A stretch of DNA of 64,000 nt from positions 1 to 64,000 of the forward strand of contig NZ_FOVR01000011.1 in NCBI RefSeq assembly GCF_900115225.1, written 5' to 3'. The notes beneath the pieces are model-generated. The model searched no databases. It was not told where the DNA came from and was given only the letters and a program-made list of their open reading frames with translations. Positions 17,198 to 26,392 of this stretch are shown one piece after another. Origin of the DNA: Cohaesibacter marisflavi (GTDB taxonomy: Bacteria; Pseudomonadota; Alphaproteobacteria; Rhizobiales; Cohaesibacteraceae). Positions within the stretch are counted from its first letter, which is position 1, and the number at the start of each line of letters is the position of its first letter. Both the position numbers and the translations under genes were made by a program.

Positions 17198-18406
17198 ATG
17201 AAATCTCTGGCAAAAAGCGCAAGTTTCGCGCTGCTCGGGGCCGCTATGGCCATGACTCCGCTTCTCTCTTCCAATGCTATGGCCGAAGCCTTTACCCAAC
17301 CGGCCAATGGTCCGGCCATCCATGGTTTCTGGCTTACCGCCGATCACCCTGACGTGGCGGTATCTGCGGGCAAAAAGGTATCCATTCCGCTATCCCTTCT
17401 CAATGCACTAGACAATCCTGTGCGCACCAAACTGGCTGTTAAGGGCCTGCCGGAGGGGTGGACCTATTCCATTAAGGCGGGGGGGACGGATGTTACCTCT
17501 GCGATGCCTCTTCCCAATGAAATTGATAATCTGACGCTCAAGGTTGATCCGGCCAATGATGCCGAGAAGAAGACCTACAAGTTCGAGGTGGATGCCATCG
17601 CCAATGGCGATCAGTTCAAGCTGCCTTTGAGCGTTGCCATTGCGGACATTCCGCTTGGGGATACAACGCTTGTGCCCGAATTGCCCGCGCTGCATGGCAC
17701 GGTCAATACCAGCTTTCAATATAAGATGAAGCTGACCAACGGTTCCAACCACGACACTCTGTTCAACCTGTCCGCCGATGCGCCTGCCGGTTTCATGGCG
17801 ACCTTCAAGAAAGGCTATGGCAACGAGGAAATCACCGGCATTCCGGTGAAGGCAGGTGCGACCGAATCGGTCACCATGACCATCAAGCTCAATCATGACG
17901 TGGCCGAGGGCGATTATCCGATCGAGGTAGCCGCCGTTGCCGGGCCGGATGATCCCGCAGCCAAGGCCAAGGTCAGCCTCAAGGTCAGTGGCTCTCCCAA
18001 ATTGCTGCTAAGCGGTCCAAACGACCGATTGAGCGGGCAGGCCACCGCTGGTTCGGAAACGACCTTCCCGTTTGTGCTGGTCAATAACGGAACGGCAGCT
18101 GCCAACAAGGTCACTTTGAGCGCAACCTCGCCAAGCGGCTGGAAAGTGTCTTTTGATCCCAAGGAACTGGCCAAGCTGGATGAAGGCAAGACCCAGAATG
18201 TGAATGTGAAGATCGAGCCATCCAGCAAGGCAATCGCCGGTGACTATATGGTTCACATCCGCGCCAAGGCTGACGGGGTGTCCAAAGAGGTCGATTATCG
18301 CGTGACCGTTGAAACCTCCACCATGTGGGGCATCATCGGGGTCGGTATCATCGCCATTGCCGTGATCGTTCTGCTCGGCGCTATCTTCCGGTATGGTCGC
18401 AGATGA
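17198..18406 (+). CDS. NEW3-domain exported protein with C-terminal membrane anchor
   Basis: 402-aa protein. Residues 1-30 are a signal peptide (ending SNAMAEAF). Then come about three Ig-like repeats of the alpha-galactosidase NEW3 type: the pattern 'N.....vkl.....LPEGWTYSI', 'LTNGSNHDTLFNLSADAP' and 'NNGTAAANKVTLSATSPSGW' recurs with about 110-residue spacing. One hydrophobic helix (WGIIGVGIIAIAVIVLLGAI) and FRYGRR end the protein, so the bulk should face the periplasm. Its stop overlaps the ABC ATPase start, a common pairing in which the NEW3 protein accompanies an ABC-2 exporter. Confidence 0.85.
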   Translation: MKSLAKSASFALLGAAMAMTPLLSSNAMAEAFTQPANGPAIHGFWLTADHPDVAVSAGKKVSIPLSLLNALDNPVRTKLAVKGLPEGWTYSIKAGGTDVTSAMPLPNEIDNLTLKVDPANDAEKKTYKFEVDAIANGDQFKLPLSVAIADIPLGDTTLVPELPALHGTVNTSFQYKMKLTNGSNHDTLFNLSADAPAGFMATFKKGYGNEEITGIPVKAGATESVTMTIKLNHDVAEGDYPIEVAAVAGPDDPAAKAKVSLKVSGSPKLLLSGPNDRLSGQATAGSETTFPFVLVNNGTAAANKVTLSATSPSGWKVSFDPKELAKLDEGKTQNVNVKIEPSSKAIAGDYMVHIRAKADGVSKEVDYRVTVETSTMWGIIGVGIIAIAVIVLLGAIFRYGRR

Positions 18407-19350
18407 GTAGACCGGTTGTTGAAGCCGTAGGCCTTACCAAGCGCTACGGCGCATCCACTGTCGTTGACGGAGTCAACCTTGCGGTGGATGAGGGCGAAAT
18501 TGTCGGTTTGCTCGGCCCCAATGGGGCGGGCAAGACGACAACCATTCTGATGCTGATCGGGCTAACTGAGCCCAGCGCCGGCTCTGTGCGGGTGCTGGAT
18601 CTTGATCCTTTGCGTGATCCGTTGGCGGTGAAGACACAGGTTGGCTATCTGCCCGATTCTGTGGGCTTTTATGATGGCATGACCGGGTTGGAAAATCTGC
18701 GTTATACCGCTCGCCTCGGTGGCATTGATGTCAGTGAGATAGATGACCGCATAATGACCGCGTTGCAGCAAGTGCATCTGGATCATGTTGCCAACAAGCG
18801 TGTTGGCACCTATTCGCGTGGTATGCGCCAACGTCTGGGCCTTGCCGAGCTGGCGATGCGGCAAATTCGGCTGGCGGTGCTGGACGAGCCCACGTCCGGG
18901 CTTGATCCGCGCTCGACCGATGAATTGCTCGATCTGATTCGTGCCTTTGCTGCGGATGGGATGACCCTGCTCATCTCCTCGCATATGCTCGATGTGGTGC
19001 AATCCATCTGCACGCGTGTCGCCTTGTTCAACAAGGGGAAGATCGGCTTCATGGGGTCAGTGGAAAAATTCACCAATGATGTTGCAGGCGGGTCCTTCCA
19101 GATCGATGTGGCCGCCCGGAAGATCGACCTGAGTGCCTGTGTCGATATCATCCCTGCTGTCGGAGCTGTCGATCATCGCGACAAAGAACACTGGATGGTG
19201 TCTGCGACGCATGATGTCAGGCCGGAGCTGGCCCGGATGATCACCGAACATGGGGGCGACCTTTTGTCTTTGCAGGCGCATCGGGCAAGTCTGAGTGAAG
19301 CCTATAATCGCTTCTTCCTCGATATCGAGCAAAAGGAGATGCAGCAATGA
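18403..19350 (+). CDS. ABC exporter ATPase (NosF/CcmA-like)
   Basis: 315-aa ATPase. Walker A GPNGAGKTT is at 38-46, the signature YSRGMRQRLGLAE near 140, and Walker B LAVLDEPTSGLD near 160, all as in ABC-2 export systems. A C-terminal extension of about 90 residues is typical of this group. ATG chosen because it overlaps the previous stop (ATGA). With the permease it forms the NEW3-associated exporter, related in layout to NosDFY but without the copper genes. Confidence 0.9.
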   Translation: MSRPVVEAVGLTKRYGASTVVDGVNLAVDEGEIVGLLGPNGAGKTTTILMLIGLTEPSAGSVRVLDLDPLRDPLAVKTQVGYLPDSVGFYDGMTGLENLRYTARLGGIDVSEIDDRIMTALQQVHLDHVANKRVGTYSRGMRQRLGLAELAMRQIRLAVLDEPTSGLDPRSTDELLDLIRAFAADGMTLLISSHMLDVVQSICTRVALFNKGKIGFMGSVEKFTNDVAGGSFQIDVAARKIDLSACVDIIPAVGAVDHRDKEHWMVSATHDVRPELARMITEHGGDLLSLQAHRASLSEAYNRFFLDIEQKEMQQ

Positions 19351-20300
19351 AAAGGAAAGGATCTCCTCTTACAGGCGTTGCCTCGATTGCGCTCAAAGAG
19401 GCCGCCGATCACATGACCAGTGCCCGCATGCATCTGATCATGATGCTGGTTCTGCTGACCGCTATTGGTGCGGTCTATGCGGCTATTGGTCAGATCAAGA
19501 CAACCACGGCGCAGGATGCGTTCCTGTTCCTCAAACTGTTCACTGTGGCCAAGGCGCCATTGCCGTCTTTCTCATCCTTCATGGGCTTTCTGTTGCCGCT
19601 ACTGGCAATCGCCTTGGGGTTCGATGCGGTCAATGGCGAGTTCAGCCGCCGCACCATGAGCCGCATTCTGGCGCAGCCGATCTATCGCGATGCGGTGCTG
19701 TTCGGCAAGTTTCTGGGTGGGCTGATGGTGCTGGCCATCGCGCTTGTCACCTTGTGGCTGTTGATGGTCGGGCTGGGCATTCTGTTTCTCGGTTTGCCTC
19801 CTTCCGGCGCTGATGTGGCGCGGGGGCTGGTCTATCTGGCTGCCACCCTGTTCTATACCGGGGTGTGGCTGGCTTTGGCATTGGCCTTCTCGACGCTTAC
19901 CCGCTCTCCGGCGACATCAGCATTGGCGGCCCTGTCTGTGTGGTTGATCTTCACGATCTTCTGGCAGATGATCACGCCATTGCTCGCAAGCGTCATATCG
20001 CCGATCAATCCCTATGATCCGATGACGATGCTGGCCCAGTTCCACACACAGCAGGCTCTGGCCCGCATTTCGCCAGCCATCCTCTATGGGGAAACAGCCA
20101 CCATGCTGCTTGATCCGACCTCACGCTCGGTGGGGCCGATCTTCATGTCGCAATTGCAGGGTGCTCTTATTGGCTCGCCCCTGCCGACCATGCAGAGCAT
20201 CAAGATTATCTGGCCACAGATCGCAGGCCTGATTGCCGGTATGCTCTTCATGTTTACGCTGGCGTATGTCAGCTTCCAGCGACAGGAAGTGCGCTCCTAA
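19347..20300 (+). CDS. ABC-2 type permease (NosY-like)
   Basis: 317-aa inner-membrane protein with six hydrophobic segments and a large loop after the first helix. The block VNGEFSRRTMSRILAQPIYR is the conserved region of NosY-type permeases, located between helices two and three. It overlaps the ATPase gene by four bases and is followed by a strong terminator, so it ends the operon. The cargo is unknown. Confidence 0.9.
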   Translation: MKRKGSPLTGVASIALKEAADHMTSARMHLIMMLVLLTAIGAVYAAIGQIKTTTAQDAFLFLKLFTVAKAPLPSFSSFMGFLLPLLAIALGFDAVNGEFSRRTMSRILAQPIYRDAVLFGKFLGGLMVLAIALVTLWLLMVGLGILFLGLPPSGADVARGLVYLAATLFYTGVWLALALAFSTLTRSPATSALAALSVWLIFTIFWQMITPLLASVISPINPYDPMTMLAQFHTQQALARISPAILYGETATMLLDPTSRSVGPIFMSQLQGALIGSPLPTMQSIKIIWPQIAGLIAGMLFMFTLAYVSFQRQEVRS

Positions 20301-20330
20301 GGAGGGTTTGTTGATTGCCATGGAAACGTG

Positions 20331-20363
20331 TCTGCCGCCGGAATTTCCGGCGGCAGATTTGTT
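20331..20363 (+). terminator. Terminator of the NEW3/ABC-2 operon
   Basis: TCTGCCGCCGG pairs perfectly with CCGGCGGCAGA over a five-base loop, followed by TTTGTTTTG. Confidence 0.85.
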
Positions 20364-20710
20364 TTGCGTCTGCGGTGCCGACAAACAATAGGTCATGGCA
20401 TGAGTATTTTTCGTTTATTGCAATAGAGCGTGAAAAGCGGTTAACTCACGGCAGAGTGTTCTGATTGCGAATTGGGGTTCAAGATCCTGTCGCGATTGCA
20501 TGCTACATTCATAATGGTTGCCGCGGCTTGGGTGATTGCAATGATTGCCTATCGTGCCAAGGAAACATCGTCGTCTTTATCGGTTCCGGTCCCATGACTT
20601 CTGCCTGTTTGTTGCCTGCGTTTTTCGTTGCTGGAGGCGAACCGCAACCTTCCCCCATGGATGGGACTTCAAATCGACTCTTCTGGATTAAAAATTTCAA
20701 GGATAGTTAA
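20364..20710. other. Intergenic region before the alcohol dehydrogenase gene
   Basis: About 350 bases with no gene I can support. It should contain the dehydrogenase promoter, but no convincing -35/-10 pair or repeat stands out. Confidence 0.5.
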
Positions 20711-21757
20711 ATGAAATCATTCGGTTATGCGGCTCACTCTGTCGGAAGCCCATTGGAGCCATTTTCGTTCGAGCGACGGGATCTCAGAGACAATGACGTC
20801 GCCATGGATATTCTTTACTGTGGTGTGTGCCACTCGGATTTGCATTATGTGAAAGACGATTGGGCCAAAACCGTTTACCCATGCGTTCCCGGCCATGAAA
20901 TTATCGGGCGTGTCACGGAAGTCGGTTCAGGTGTTTCCAAGCATAAGGTTGGCGATATTGTTGCGGTTGGCTGCATGGTGGATAGCTGTCAGGAATGTGA
21001 TCAGTGCAAGAAGGATCACGAGCAATATTGCCGTGAGGGCTGGACGGGCACCTATAACGCGCCGGACCGTCAGACAGGTGACCTTACACAAGGGGGCTAT
21101 TCCAACAATCTTATCGCCCGTGAAGAATTTGTGCTGACCGTGCCGGATGGGCTCGACATCAGCAAAGCTGCGCCGCTGCTCTGCGCCGGTATCACCACTT
21201 ATTCTCCCTTGCGTGAATGGAATGTCGGGCCGGGCTCGCGCGTTGGTGTTGTCGGGATGGGCGGCCTTGGCCACATGGCCATCAAGCTGGCTCATGCGAT
21301 GGGGGCCATTGTTACCGTCATTTCCCGCTCGCCCGACAAGCAGAAAGATGCCGAAGCTCTCGGGGCGCATAATTTCCTTGTCTCCAAGGATGCAGACCAG
21401 ATGGCAGCCTATGCCAATGGCTTTGATCTGATCATCGACACGGTTCCGGTCAAGCATGACGTCAATCCGTATCTGCCGCTGCTCGATATTGACGGCACGC
21501 TCTGCCTGGTTGGCCAGATTGGTCCTTTGGAAGAGCTGACAACTCCCTTCATGATCCGTGGGCGCCGTCGGGTAGCCGGTTCGATTATCGGTGGCATCAA
21601 GGAAACGCAGGAATGCCTCGATTTCTGTGCCCGTTTCGGTATCCATCCGGAAGTCGAGATGATCAATATTCAGGACATCAACACCGCTTACGAACGCCTT
21701 GAACGCTCTGATGTTCACTATCGTTTCGTCATCGATATGAAAAGCCTTCAAGCTTAG
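20711..21757 (+). CDS. Zinc-dependent alcohol dehydrogenase (YahK/CAD-like, NADP type)
   Basis: 348-aa medium-chain dehydrogenase. Catalytic zinc ligands are in GVCHSDLH (Cys40) and PGHEIIG (His62, Glu63) with a further Cys near 158. The structural zinc site has Cys93, 96, 99 and 107 (CQECDQC...C). The cofactor loop is GMGGLGHMA at 182-190. These features match YahK and cinnamyl-alcohol-dehydrogenase-like enzymes that reduce a range of aldehydes with NADPH. It stands alone; terminator-like hairpins follow. Confidence 0.92.
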   Translation: MKSFGYAAHSVGSPLEPFSFERRDLRDNDVAMDILYCGVCHSDLHYVKDDWAKTVYPCVPGHEIIGRVTEVGSGVSKHKVGDIVAVGCMVDSCQECDQCKKDHEQYCREGWTGTYNAPDRQTGDLTQGGYSNNLIAREEFVLTVPDGLDISKAAPLLCAGITTYSPLREWNVGPGSRVGVVGMGGLGHMAIKLAHAMGAIVTVISRSPDKQKDAEALGAHNFLVSKDADQMAAYANGFDLIIDTVPVKHDVNPYLPLLDIDGTLCLVGQIGPLEELTTPFMIRGRRRVAGSIIGGIKETQECLDFCARFGIHPEVEMINIQDINTAYERLERSDVHYRFVIDMKSLQA

Positions 21758-21811
21758 GAAGCCTGTTGCGAGGCAGCGGTCGCCTCGCTCTTTCATTGGA
21801 CGCTAAATACG

Positions 21812-21843
21812 GCCCTGTGCAGGAATGCTCAGGGCTCTTTTTA
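21812..21843 (+). terminator. Terminator downstream of the dehydrogenase gene
   Basis: GCCCTG pairs with CAGGGC and TCTTTTT follows. A weaker hairpin, GCGAGGC with GCCTCGC, lies at 21768-21788. Confidence 0.6.
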
Positions 21844-22629
21844 TGCCAGCTGAAGCATGGCCCGTTCCATATCGCCAGAGAGGAGAAATTTCTTGACGGT
21901 CGGTGACAACAGACGCGAACGGGGTGACAGAATTCCGCACCGTTCCAGCATGGCGCGCTTGTCCGGATTCGTGCCCAGATAGCGCCAAATCATGCGCGTC
22001 GCATAGGGCATATTCTGGTTTCGCCATGAAATGCCGGTGCATAGGCCCTTGAGGTAGAGCTGCTGATGCTCCTGAAAGGGCAGGAGGATCGTCTGGGTGA
22101 TGATCGGTTCACCCATCGAGGCGGTTTCGACAACAAAGATGCGGTCGCGCAAATAGGACGCCTTGCCATTATATTTGGTGAATTGCTTGATCTCCAATTC
22201 CACATTGCGGATGCGCTCGATTGATTTTGAGATCACTAGTCCATCGCGTTCTTCCAGATGACTGCAGGAGCAAACCACATTTCCGGGCCAGGACAACGAC
22301 ACATGGTAGGTTTGAAAAAAGCCCAGATGATGTCGCAGAGCTCTGATGTCGCCCGGAAAGCCCTCATTGATGCGGTCCTTGCCGATTGTGCCTTTTTGAG
22401 CCTTTTCAAAACGGCCGGCAAAAACCGATGGCACGGTATGAAAGTCGGACGGGTGCAGCGAAAAATACCGTGCTATTCTGGTCAGGTTGTAGGCAGACGG
22501 ATGGGACGTGCCGTTGATATATCGATTGAATTGCTGCCGATTGAGGCCGATATCGCGGCAAATTTGCGAAACGGATTTTTTCTGGCTGCAGGCATAGCGA
22601 AGATTTTCAATGAAGTTACTGGTTTCCAC
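21841..22629 (-). CDS. XRE-type helix-turn-helix regulator with C-terminal sensing domain
   Basis: 262-aa protein. Residues 1-60 form an XRE/Cro helix-turn-helix (SVSQICRDIGLNRQQFNRYINGTSHPS). The remaining 200 residues are a soluble domain without a family I can name; it has an alpha/beta look with LRDRIFVVETASMGEPIITQTILLPF. The gene is divergent from the Tat-type binding protein and its importer, separated by 265 bases, so it may control that operon. The ligand is unknown. Confidence 0.85.
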   Translation of the reverse strand: METSNFIENLRYACSQKKSVSQICRDIGLNRQQFNRYINGTSHPSAYNLTRIARYFSLHPSDFHTVPSVFAGRFEKAQKGTIGKDRINEGFPGDIRALRHHLGFFQTYHVSLSWPGNVVCSCSHLEERDGLVISKSIERIRNVELEIKQFTKYNGKASYLRDRIFVVETASMGEPIITQTILLPFQEHQQLYLKGLCTGISWRNQNMPYATRMIWRYLGTNPDKRAMLERCGILSPRSRLLSPTVKKFLLSGDMERAMLQLA

Positions 22630-22894
22630 GTATGAAACTGTCCAAGTCTGTCGTTTTTAATCGAATAGTGCGTAAAGTAGCATAAAAAAGCTTAAAAGTG
22701 CGAAGTTGTTTCTTGCCTTTCAGACTTTTAGGTTACTGGCAATCAGAGTGTGCGTATTCGGCTGGCCCAATATTCGGAGCCCTTTCTGCCATACGCATCC
22801 AAAGCGTTTCGCTTTCTACTATCACCCCCCGCGTAGCCTTTGCGTGGATGTTGGTGTGATCAAGATTATGTTCCGTCGTTAGCAAAAAGAGTGA

Positions 22895-24487
22895 ATGATT
22901 ATGACAAAAAGACCTTCCATTGACCCAATCCTGCCTAATAGCTTGTCTCGCCGCCAGTTTCTGGGAGCGACAGCTGCTGCAGGGTTCGCCATGACGGCTT
23001 CGGGTCTGATTGTTCCCAATTCAGCAATGGCTGCCGAAACGCCAAAAAAAGGGGGCAACCTCAAGCTGGGCATTAAAGGGGGCGCGGCGACTGATGTGCT
23101 TGATCCTGCTGCCGCTGCGGGCACGGTTTCTTTCCTGTGCAACCATCTTTGGGGCGACAAGATCGTGGAATCCGATCCCGAGACCGGTGCGCCGTTGCCC
23201 GGGTTGGCTGAATCTTGGGAATCATCGGCTGATGCGTCTGTCTGGACCTTCAAGATCCGCAAGGATGTTGCTTTCCATGATGGCTCTAAAATGACCGTTG
23301 CCGACCTTGTTGCAACGCTCAAGCGCCATACCGACGAGAAGTCAAAATCCGGTGCGCTGGGCTTGCTGCGTTCAATCAAGACTGTTGAAGACAAGGCCGG
23401 AGATCTGGTGATCACTTTGTCTGAAGGCAATGCCGACCTGCCATTGCTGCTGACGGATTATCATCTGATGGTGCAGCCAAACGGCGGCTATGATGATCCG
23501 AATGCGGCGATTGGTACGGGCGCTTTTACGCTTAAGAGCTATGAGCCGGGTATTCGTGCAACCTTTGAGAAAAACAAGAATGACTGGCGCGACGACCGCG
23601 GCCATGTGGACAGCGTCGAAGTGATCGTGATGAACGACAACACCGCGCGTATCGCAGCGCTGTCGTCTCGCCAAGTGCATTTCATCAACTTTGTTGAGCC
23701 AAAGACCATCAAGCTGCTGGAACGTGCGCCGCATGTGGATATTTTGCAGACGCATGCCAAGGGCTTTTACAGCTTCCAGATGTTCTGTGACACGGCCCCA
23801 TTTGACAATAATGACCTGCGCCTTGCTATGAAATATGCGATTGACCGGCAGGAAATTCTGGACCGTATCGTCGGTGGCTATGGCTCTCTGGGCAATGACT
23901 ATCCGGTCAACAGTACTTATCAGATGGCGCCGGACGATATCGAACAGCGCATGTATGATCCTGAAAAGGCAGCCTTCCACTATAAGAAATCCGGCCATGA
24001 CGGGCCAGTGCTTCTGCGCACGTCCGATGCCGCCTTCCCGGGCGCTGTGGACGCTGCCGTGCTCTATCAGGAACATGCCAAGAAAGCTGGCATCAATATC
24101 GAAGTCAAGCGTGAACCGGCCGATGGTTACTGGTCCAACGTTTGGAATGTGAAGCCGTTCAGCGCCACCTATTGGGGCGGCCGTCCGACGCAGGATCTGC
24201 GTTATGCGACCTCTTATCTCTCCAGCGCAGACTGGAACGATTCCCGCTTCAAGCGCGATGATTTCGACAAGCTGCTTTTGGAAGCCCGCGCCGAGCTGGA
24301 CAATGACAAGCGCAAGGCTCTCTATCGTCAGATGGCTGTCATGGTGCGCGATGAAGGCGGCAGTATCATTCCTGTTTTCAATGACTTCCTGAATGCATCG
24401 GCCAAATCCATGAAGGGCTTCGTGCATGATATCGGCAACGATCTTTCCAACGGCCAGATTGCAAGCCGTGTCTGGCTTGACGCCTGA
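22895..24487 (+). CDS. Peptide/opine-type ABC transporter substrate-binding protein (SBP_bac_5), Tat-exported
   Basis: 530-aa exported protein. The N-terminus has a Tat motif, SRRQFLGA at residues 18-25, followed by a hydrophobic stretch and an AMAAE cleavage region. The body has family 5 features: PLPGLAESWESS near 95 and VWTFKIRKDVAFHDG near 110, then AMKYAIDRQEI in the second lobe. It binds a peptide or similar nitrogen compound in the periplasm. Two ATGs lie two codons apart (first at the given start); the choice does not affect the protein. First gene of a five-gene operon. Confidence 0.92.
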   Translation: MIMTKRPSIDPILPNSLSRRQFLGATAAAGFAMTASGLIVPNSAMAAETPKKGGNLKLGIKGGAATDVLDPAAAAGTVSFLCNHLWGDKIVESDPETGAPLPGLAESWESSADASVWTFKIRKDVAFHDGSKMTVADLVATLKRHTDEKSKSGALGLLRSIKTVEDKAGDLVITLSEGNADLPLLLTDYHLMVQPNGGYDDPNAAIGTGAFTLKSYEPGIRATFEKNKNDWRDDRGHVDSVEVIVMNDNTARIAALSSRQVHFINFVEPKTIKLLERAPHVDILQTHAKGFYSFQMFCDTAPFDNNDLRLAMKYAIDRQEILDRIVGGYGSLGNDYPVNSTYQMAPDDIEQRMYDPEKAAFHYKKSGHDGPVLLRTSDAAFPGAVDAAVLYQEHAKKAGINIEVKREPADGYWSNVWNVKPFSATYWGGRPTQDLRYATSYLSSADWNDSRFKRDDFDKLLLEARAELDNDKRKALYRQMAVMVRDEGGSIIPVFNDFLNASAKSMKGFVHDIGNDLSNGQIASRVWLDA

Positions 24488-24535
24488 TTCCGGATTGTCG
24501 GAATGAAAAATTGGGGCCGTGGAACGCCACGGTCC
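24487..24535 (+). repeat. Two stem-loops after the binding-protein gene
   Basis: ATTCCG/CGGAAT (six-base loop) is followed by GGGCCGTGG/CCACGGTCC with an AACG tetraloop and then TTCTC. They lie between the binding-protein and permease genes, a usual place for a partial terminator or mRNA-stabilising hairpin that gives more binding protein than permease. Confidence 0.6.
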
Positions 24536-24566
24536 TTCTCTTGCTGAAAACAAAAGAAGGTCTCCT

Positions 24567-25568
24567 ATGACCCCTCAATCACTTTTCCGGCCATTTGTCG
24601 CCTTTTCGCGGCAGTTTCCTTTGGCTGCGAATATCCTGCGTCGTCTGTTGTTGTCCTTTGTGTTGCTATGGGCTGTAACAGTCATGATTTTTATTGGCGT
24701 TGAAGCCCTGCCGGGTGATTTTGCCACCACCTATCTGGGACAATCGGCAACCCCCGAGGCGGTTGCAAACATTCGCTCCGAGCTCGGGCTCGATCAGCCT
24801 CTTCTCACCCGCTATGTCACCTGGTTGGGAGATGCGGTGAGCGGCGATTTCGGCAATTCCTGGGCTAGTGGCCAATCTGTGAGCGAGCAGATTGGCAAGC
24901 GCCTTGGAAACTCGCTGTTTCTTGCGTTCTTTGCTGCACTGGTGGCTGTTCCCCTGTCGGTCGGGTTGGGACTGCTGGCGGTGCGCTATCGCAATCGAAT
25001 CCCCGACAAGATCATCAATATCTTATCTCTCGCCGCAGTGTCGTTGCCCGAATTTTTTGTCGGCTATTTGCTGATCATGGTGTTTGTGGTGACATTCCCC
25101 ACGGCGATTTTCCCGTCGACCGTCTATGACGGCATGGATTTTCTTACTCGGCTTGAATCCATCGCGTTGCCGGTTGCAACGCTGGTGCTTGTTGTGCTGG
25201 CCCATATGATGCGCATGACGCGGGCCGCAATCATTCAGGTCATGTCGTCCGCCTATATGGAAACGGCAGAGCTGAAGGGGCTCGATGGTCTCAGGATCAT
25301 CATCAAGCATGCCGCGCCCAATGCGCTGGCGCCGATCATTAATGTAGTTGCACTTAACTTGGCTTATCTGATCGTTGGTGTCGTTGTGGTTGAAGTGGTC
25401 TTCGTCTATCCGGGCATGGGCCAATATATGGTGGATGCGGTGACCGTGCGTGACCTGCCGGTGGTGCAGGCCTGCGGCCTGATCTTTGCGACCATCTATA
25501 TCGCGCTGAACATGACCGCCGATATTCTCGCCATTATCGCCAATCCACGTTTGAGGCACCCACGATGA
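24567..25568 (+). CDS. Peptide-type ABC transporter permease (DppB-like)
   Basis: 333-aa inner-membrane protein with about six helices. It has the DppB features: N-terminal helix with LLLSFVLLWAVTVMIFIGVEALPGD (in pieces), RSELGLDQPLLTRYVTWL, and the cytoplasmic loop ETAELKGLDGLRIIIKHAAPNAL that docks on the ATPase. The chosen ATG has GAAGG upstream; a reading from 16 codons earlier runs through the hairpins. Its stop overlaps the next start. Confidence 0.92.
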   Translation: MTPQSLFRPFVAFSRQFPLAANILRRLLLSFVLLWAVTVMIFIGVEALPGDFATTYLGQSATPEAVANIRSELGLDQPLLTRYVTWLGDAVSGDFGNSWASGQSVSEQIGKRLGNSLFLAFFAALVAVPLSVGLGLLAVRYRNRIPDKIINILSLAAVSLPEFFVGYLLIMVFVVTFPTAIFPSTVYDGMDFLTRLESIALPVATLVLVVLAHMMRMTRAAIIQVMSSAYMETAELKGLDGLRIIIKHAAPNALAPIINVVALNLAYLIVGVVVVEVVFVYPGMGQYMVDAVTVRDLPVVQACGLIFATIYIALNMTADILAIIANPRLRHPR

Positions 25569-26392
25569 GACTGAAAGAAATACCTATTTCGGTGTGGATT
25601 GGTATGACGGGCATTATCGTTGCCCTCATCTGCGCCTTTTTTGCACCCTGGATCGCCCCCTATGGCGAAACGGAAGTTGTCGGTGACGTTTGGGCGCCGG
25701 CATCGGATCAATTCTTCTTCGGGCTGGACAATTTGGGCCGGGATATTCTCTCGCGCATGATTTTCGGCGCGCGGACGACCTTGTTTGTCGCTTTCTGTGC
25801 GACGCTGTTGTCCTTTACGCTGGGCATCGTGATGAGCTTTATTGCGGCGACCAACAGAGGCTGGATCGATCTTGGCCTGTCGCGCTTCAATGACTTGATG
25901 ATGTCCATTCCCACGCTGATTTTTGCGCTCGTGGTTCTGGCAACTCTGCCCCAGAATATGCCGACGCTGATCATCGTCATGGCGGTTCTGGATAGTACCC
26001 GCGTGTTCCGTTTGGGACGGGCCGTGGCGCTGGATGTCGCGGTCATGGATTTTGTCGAAGCGGCGCGCCTGCGCGGCGAGGGAACGGCTTGGGTGATCCT
26101 GCGAGAAATTCTGCCAAACACGCTGTCGCCGCTGCTGGCCGAATTCGGTTTGCGCTTTGCCTTTGCCATCCTGTTTGTTTCCACCCTGTCCTTCCTTGGG
26201 CTTGGCATCCAGCCACCCACCGCAGACTGGGGTGGCATGGTCAAGGATAACAAGGATGGTATCATTTTCGGCATTTCCGCTGCCTTGGTGCCCGGTGCGG
26301 CCATCGCCATTCTGACCATTTGCGTCAATCTGGTTGTTGACTGGCTGCTCAGACGAACTTCCAGCCTGAAAGGAGGGCGCGGCGATGCCTGA
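25565..26392 (+). CDS. Peptide-type ABC transporter permease (DppC-like)
   Basis: 275-aa inner-membrane partner of the preceding permease. It shows the DppC block FFGLDNLGRDILSRMIFGARTT (pieces), the EAA loop EAARLRGEGTAWVILREILPN and the ending SFLGLGIQPPTADWGGM. It overlaps its neighbours by four and eight bases, so the subunits are translationally coupled. Confidence 0.93.
   Translation: MRLKEIPISVWIGMTGIIVALICAFFAPWIAPYGETEVVGDVWAPASDQFFFGLDNLGRDILSRMIFGARTTLFVAFCATLLSFTLGIVMSFIAATNRGWIDLGLSRFNDLMMSIPTLIFALVVLATLPQNMPTLIIVMAVLDSTRVFRLGRAVALDVAVMDFVEAARLRGEGTAWVILREILPNTLSPLLAEFGLRFAFAILFVSTLSFLGLGIQPPTADWGGMVKDNKDGIIFGISAALVPGAAIAILTICVNLVVDWLLRRTSSLKGGRGDA

Noticed and set aside
20465-20710. 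81-codon frame before the alcohol dehydrogenase gene
   Set aside because: No ribosome site and cysteine/glycine-rich composition typical of chance frames.
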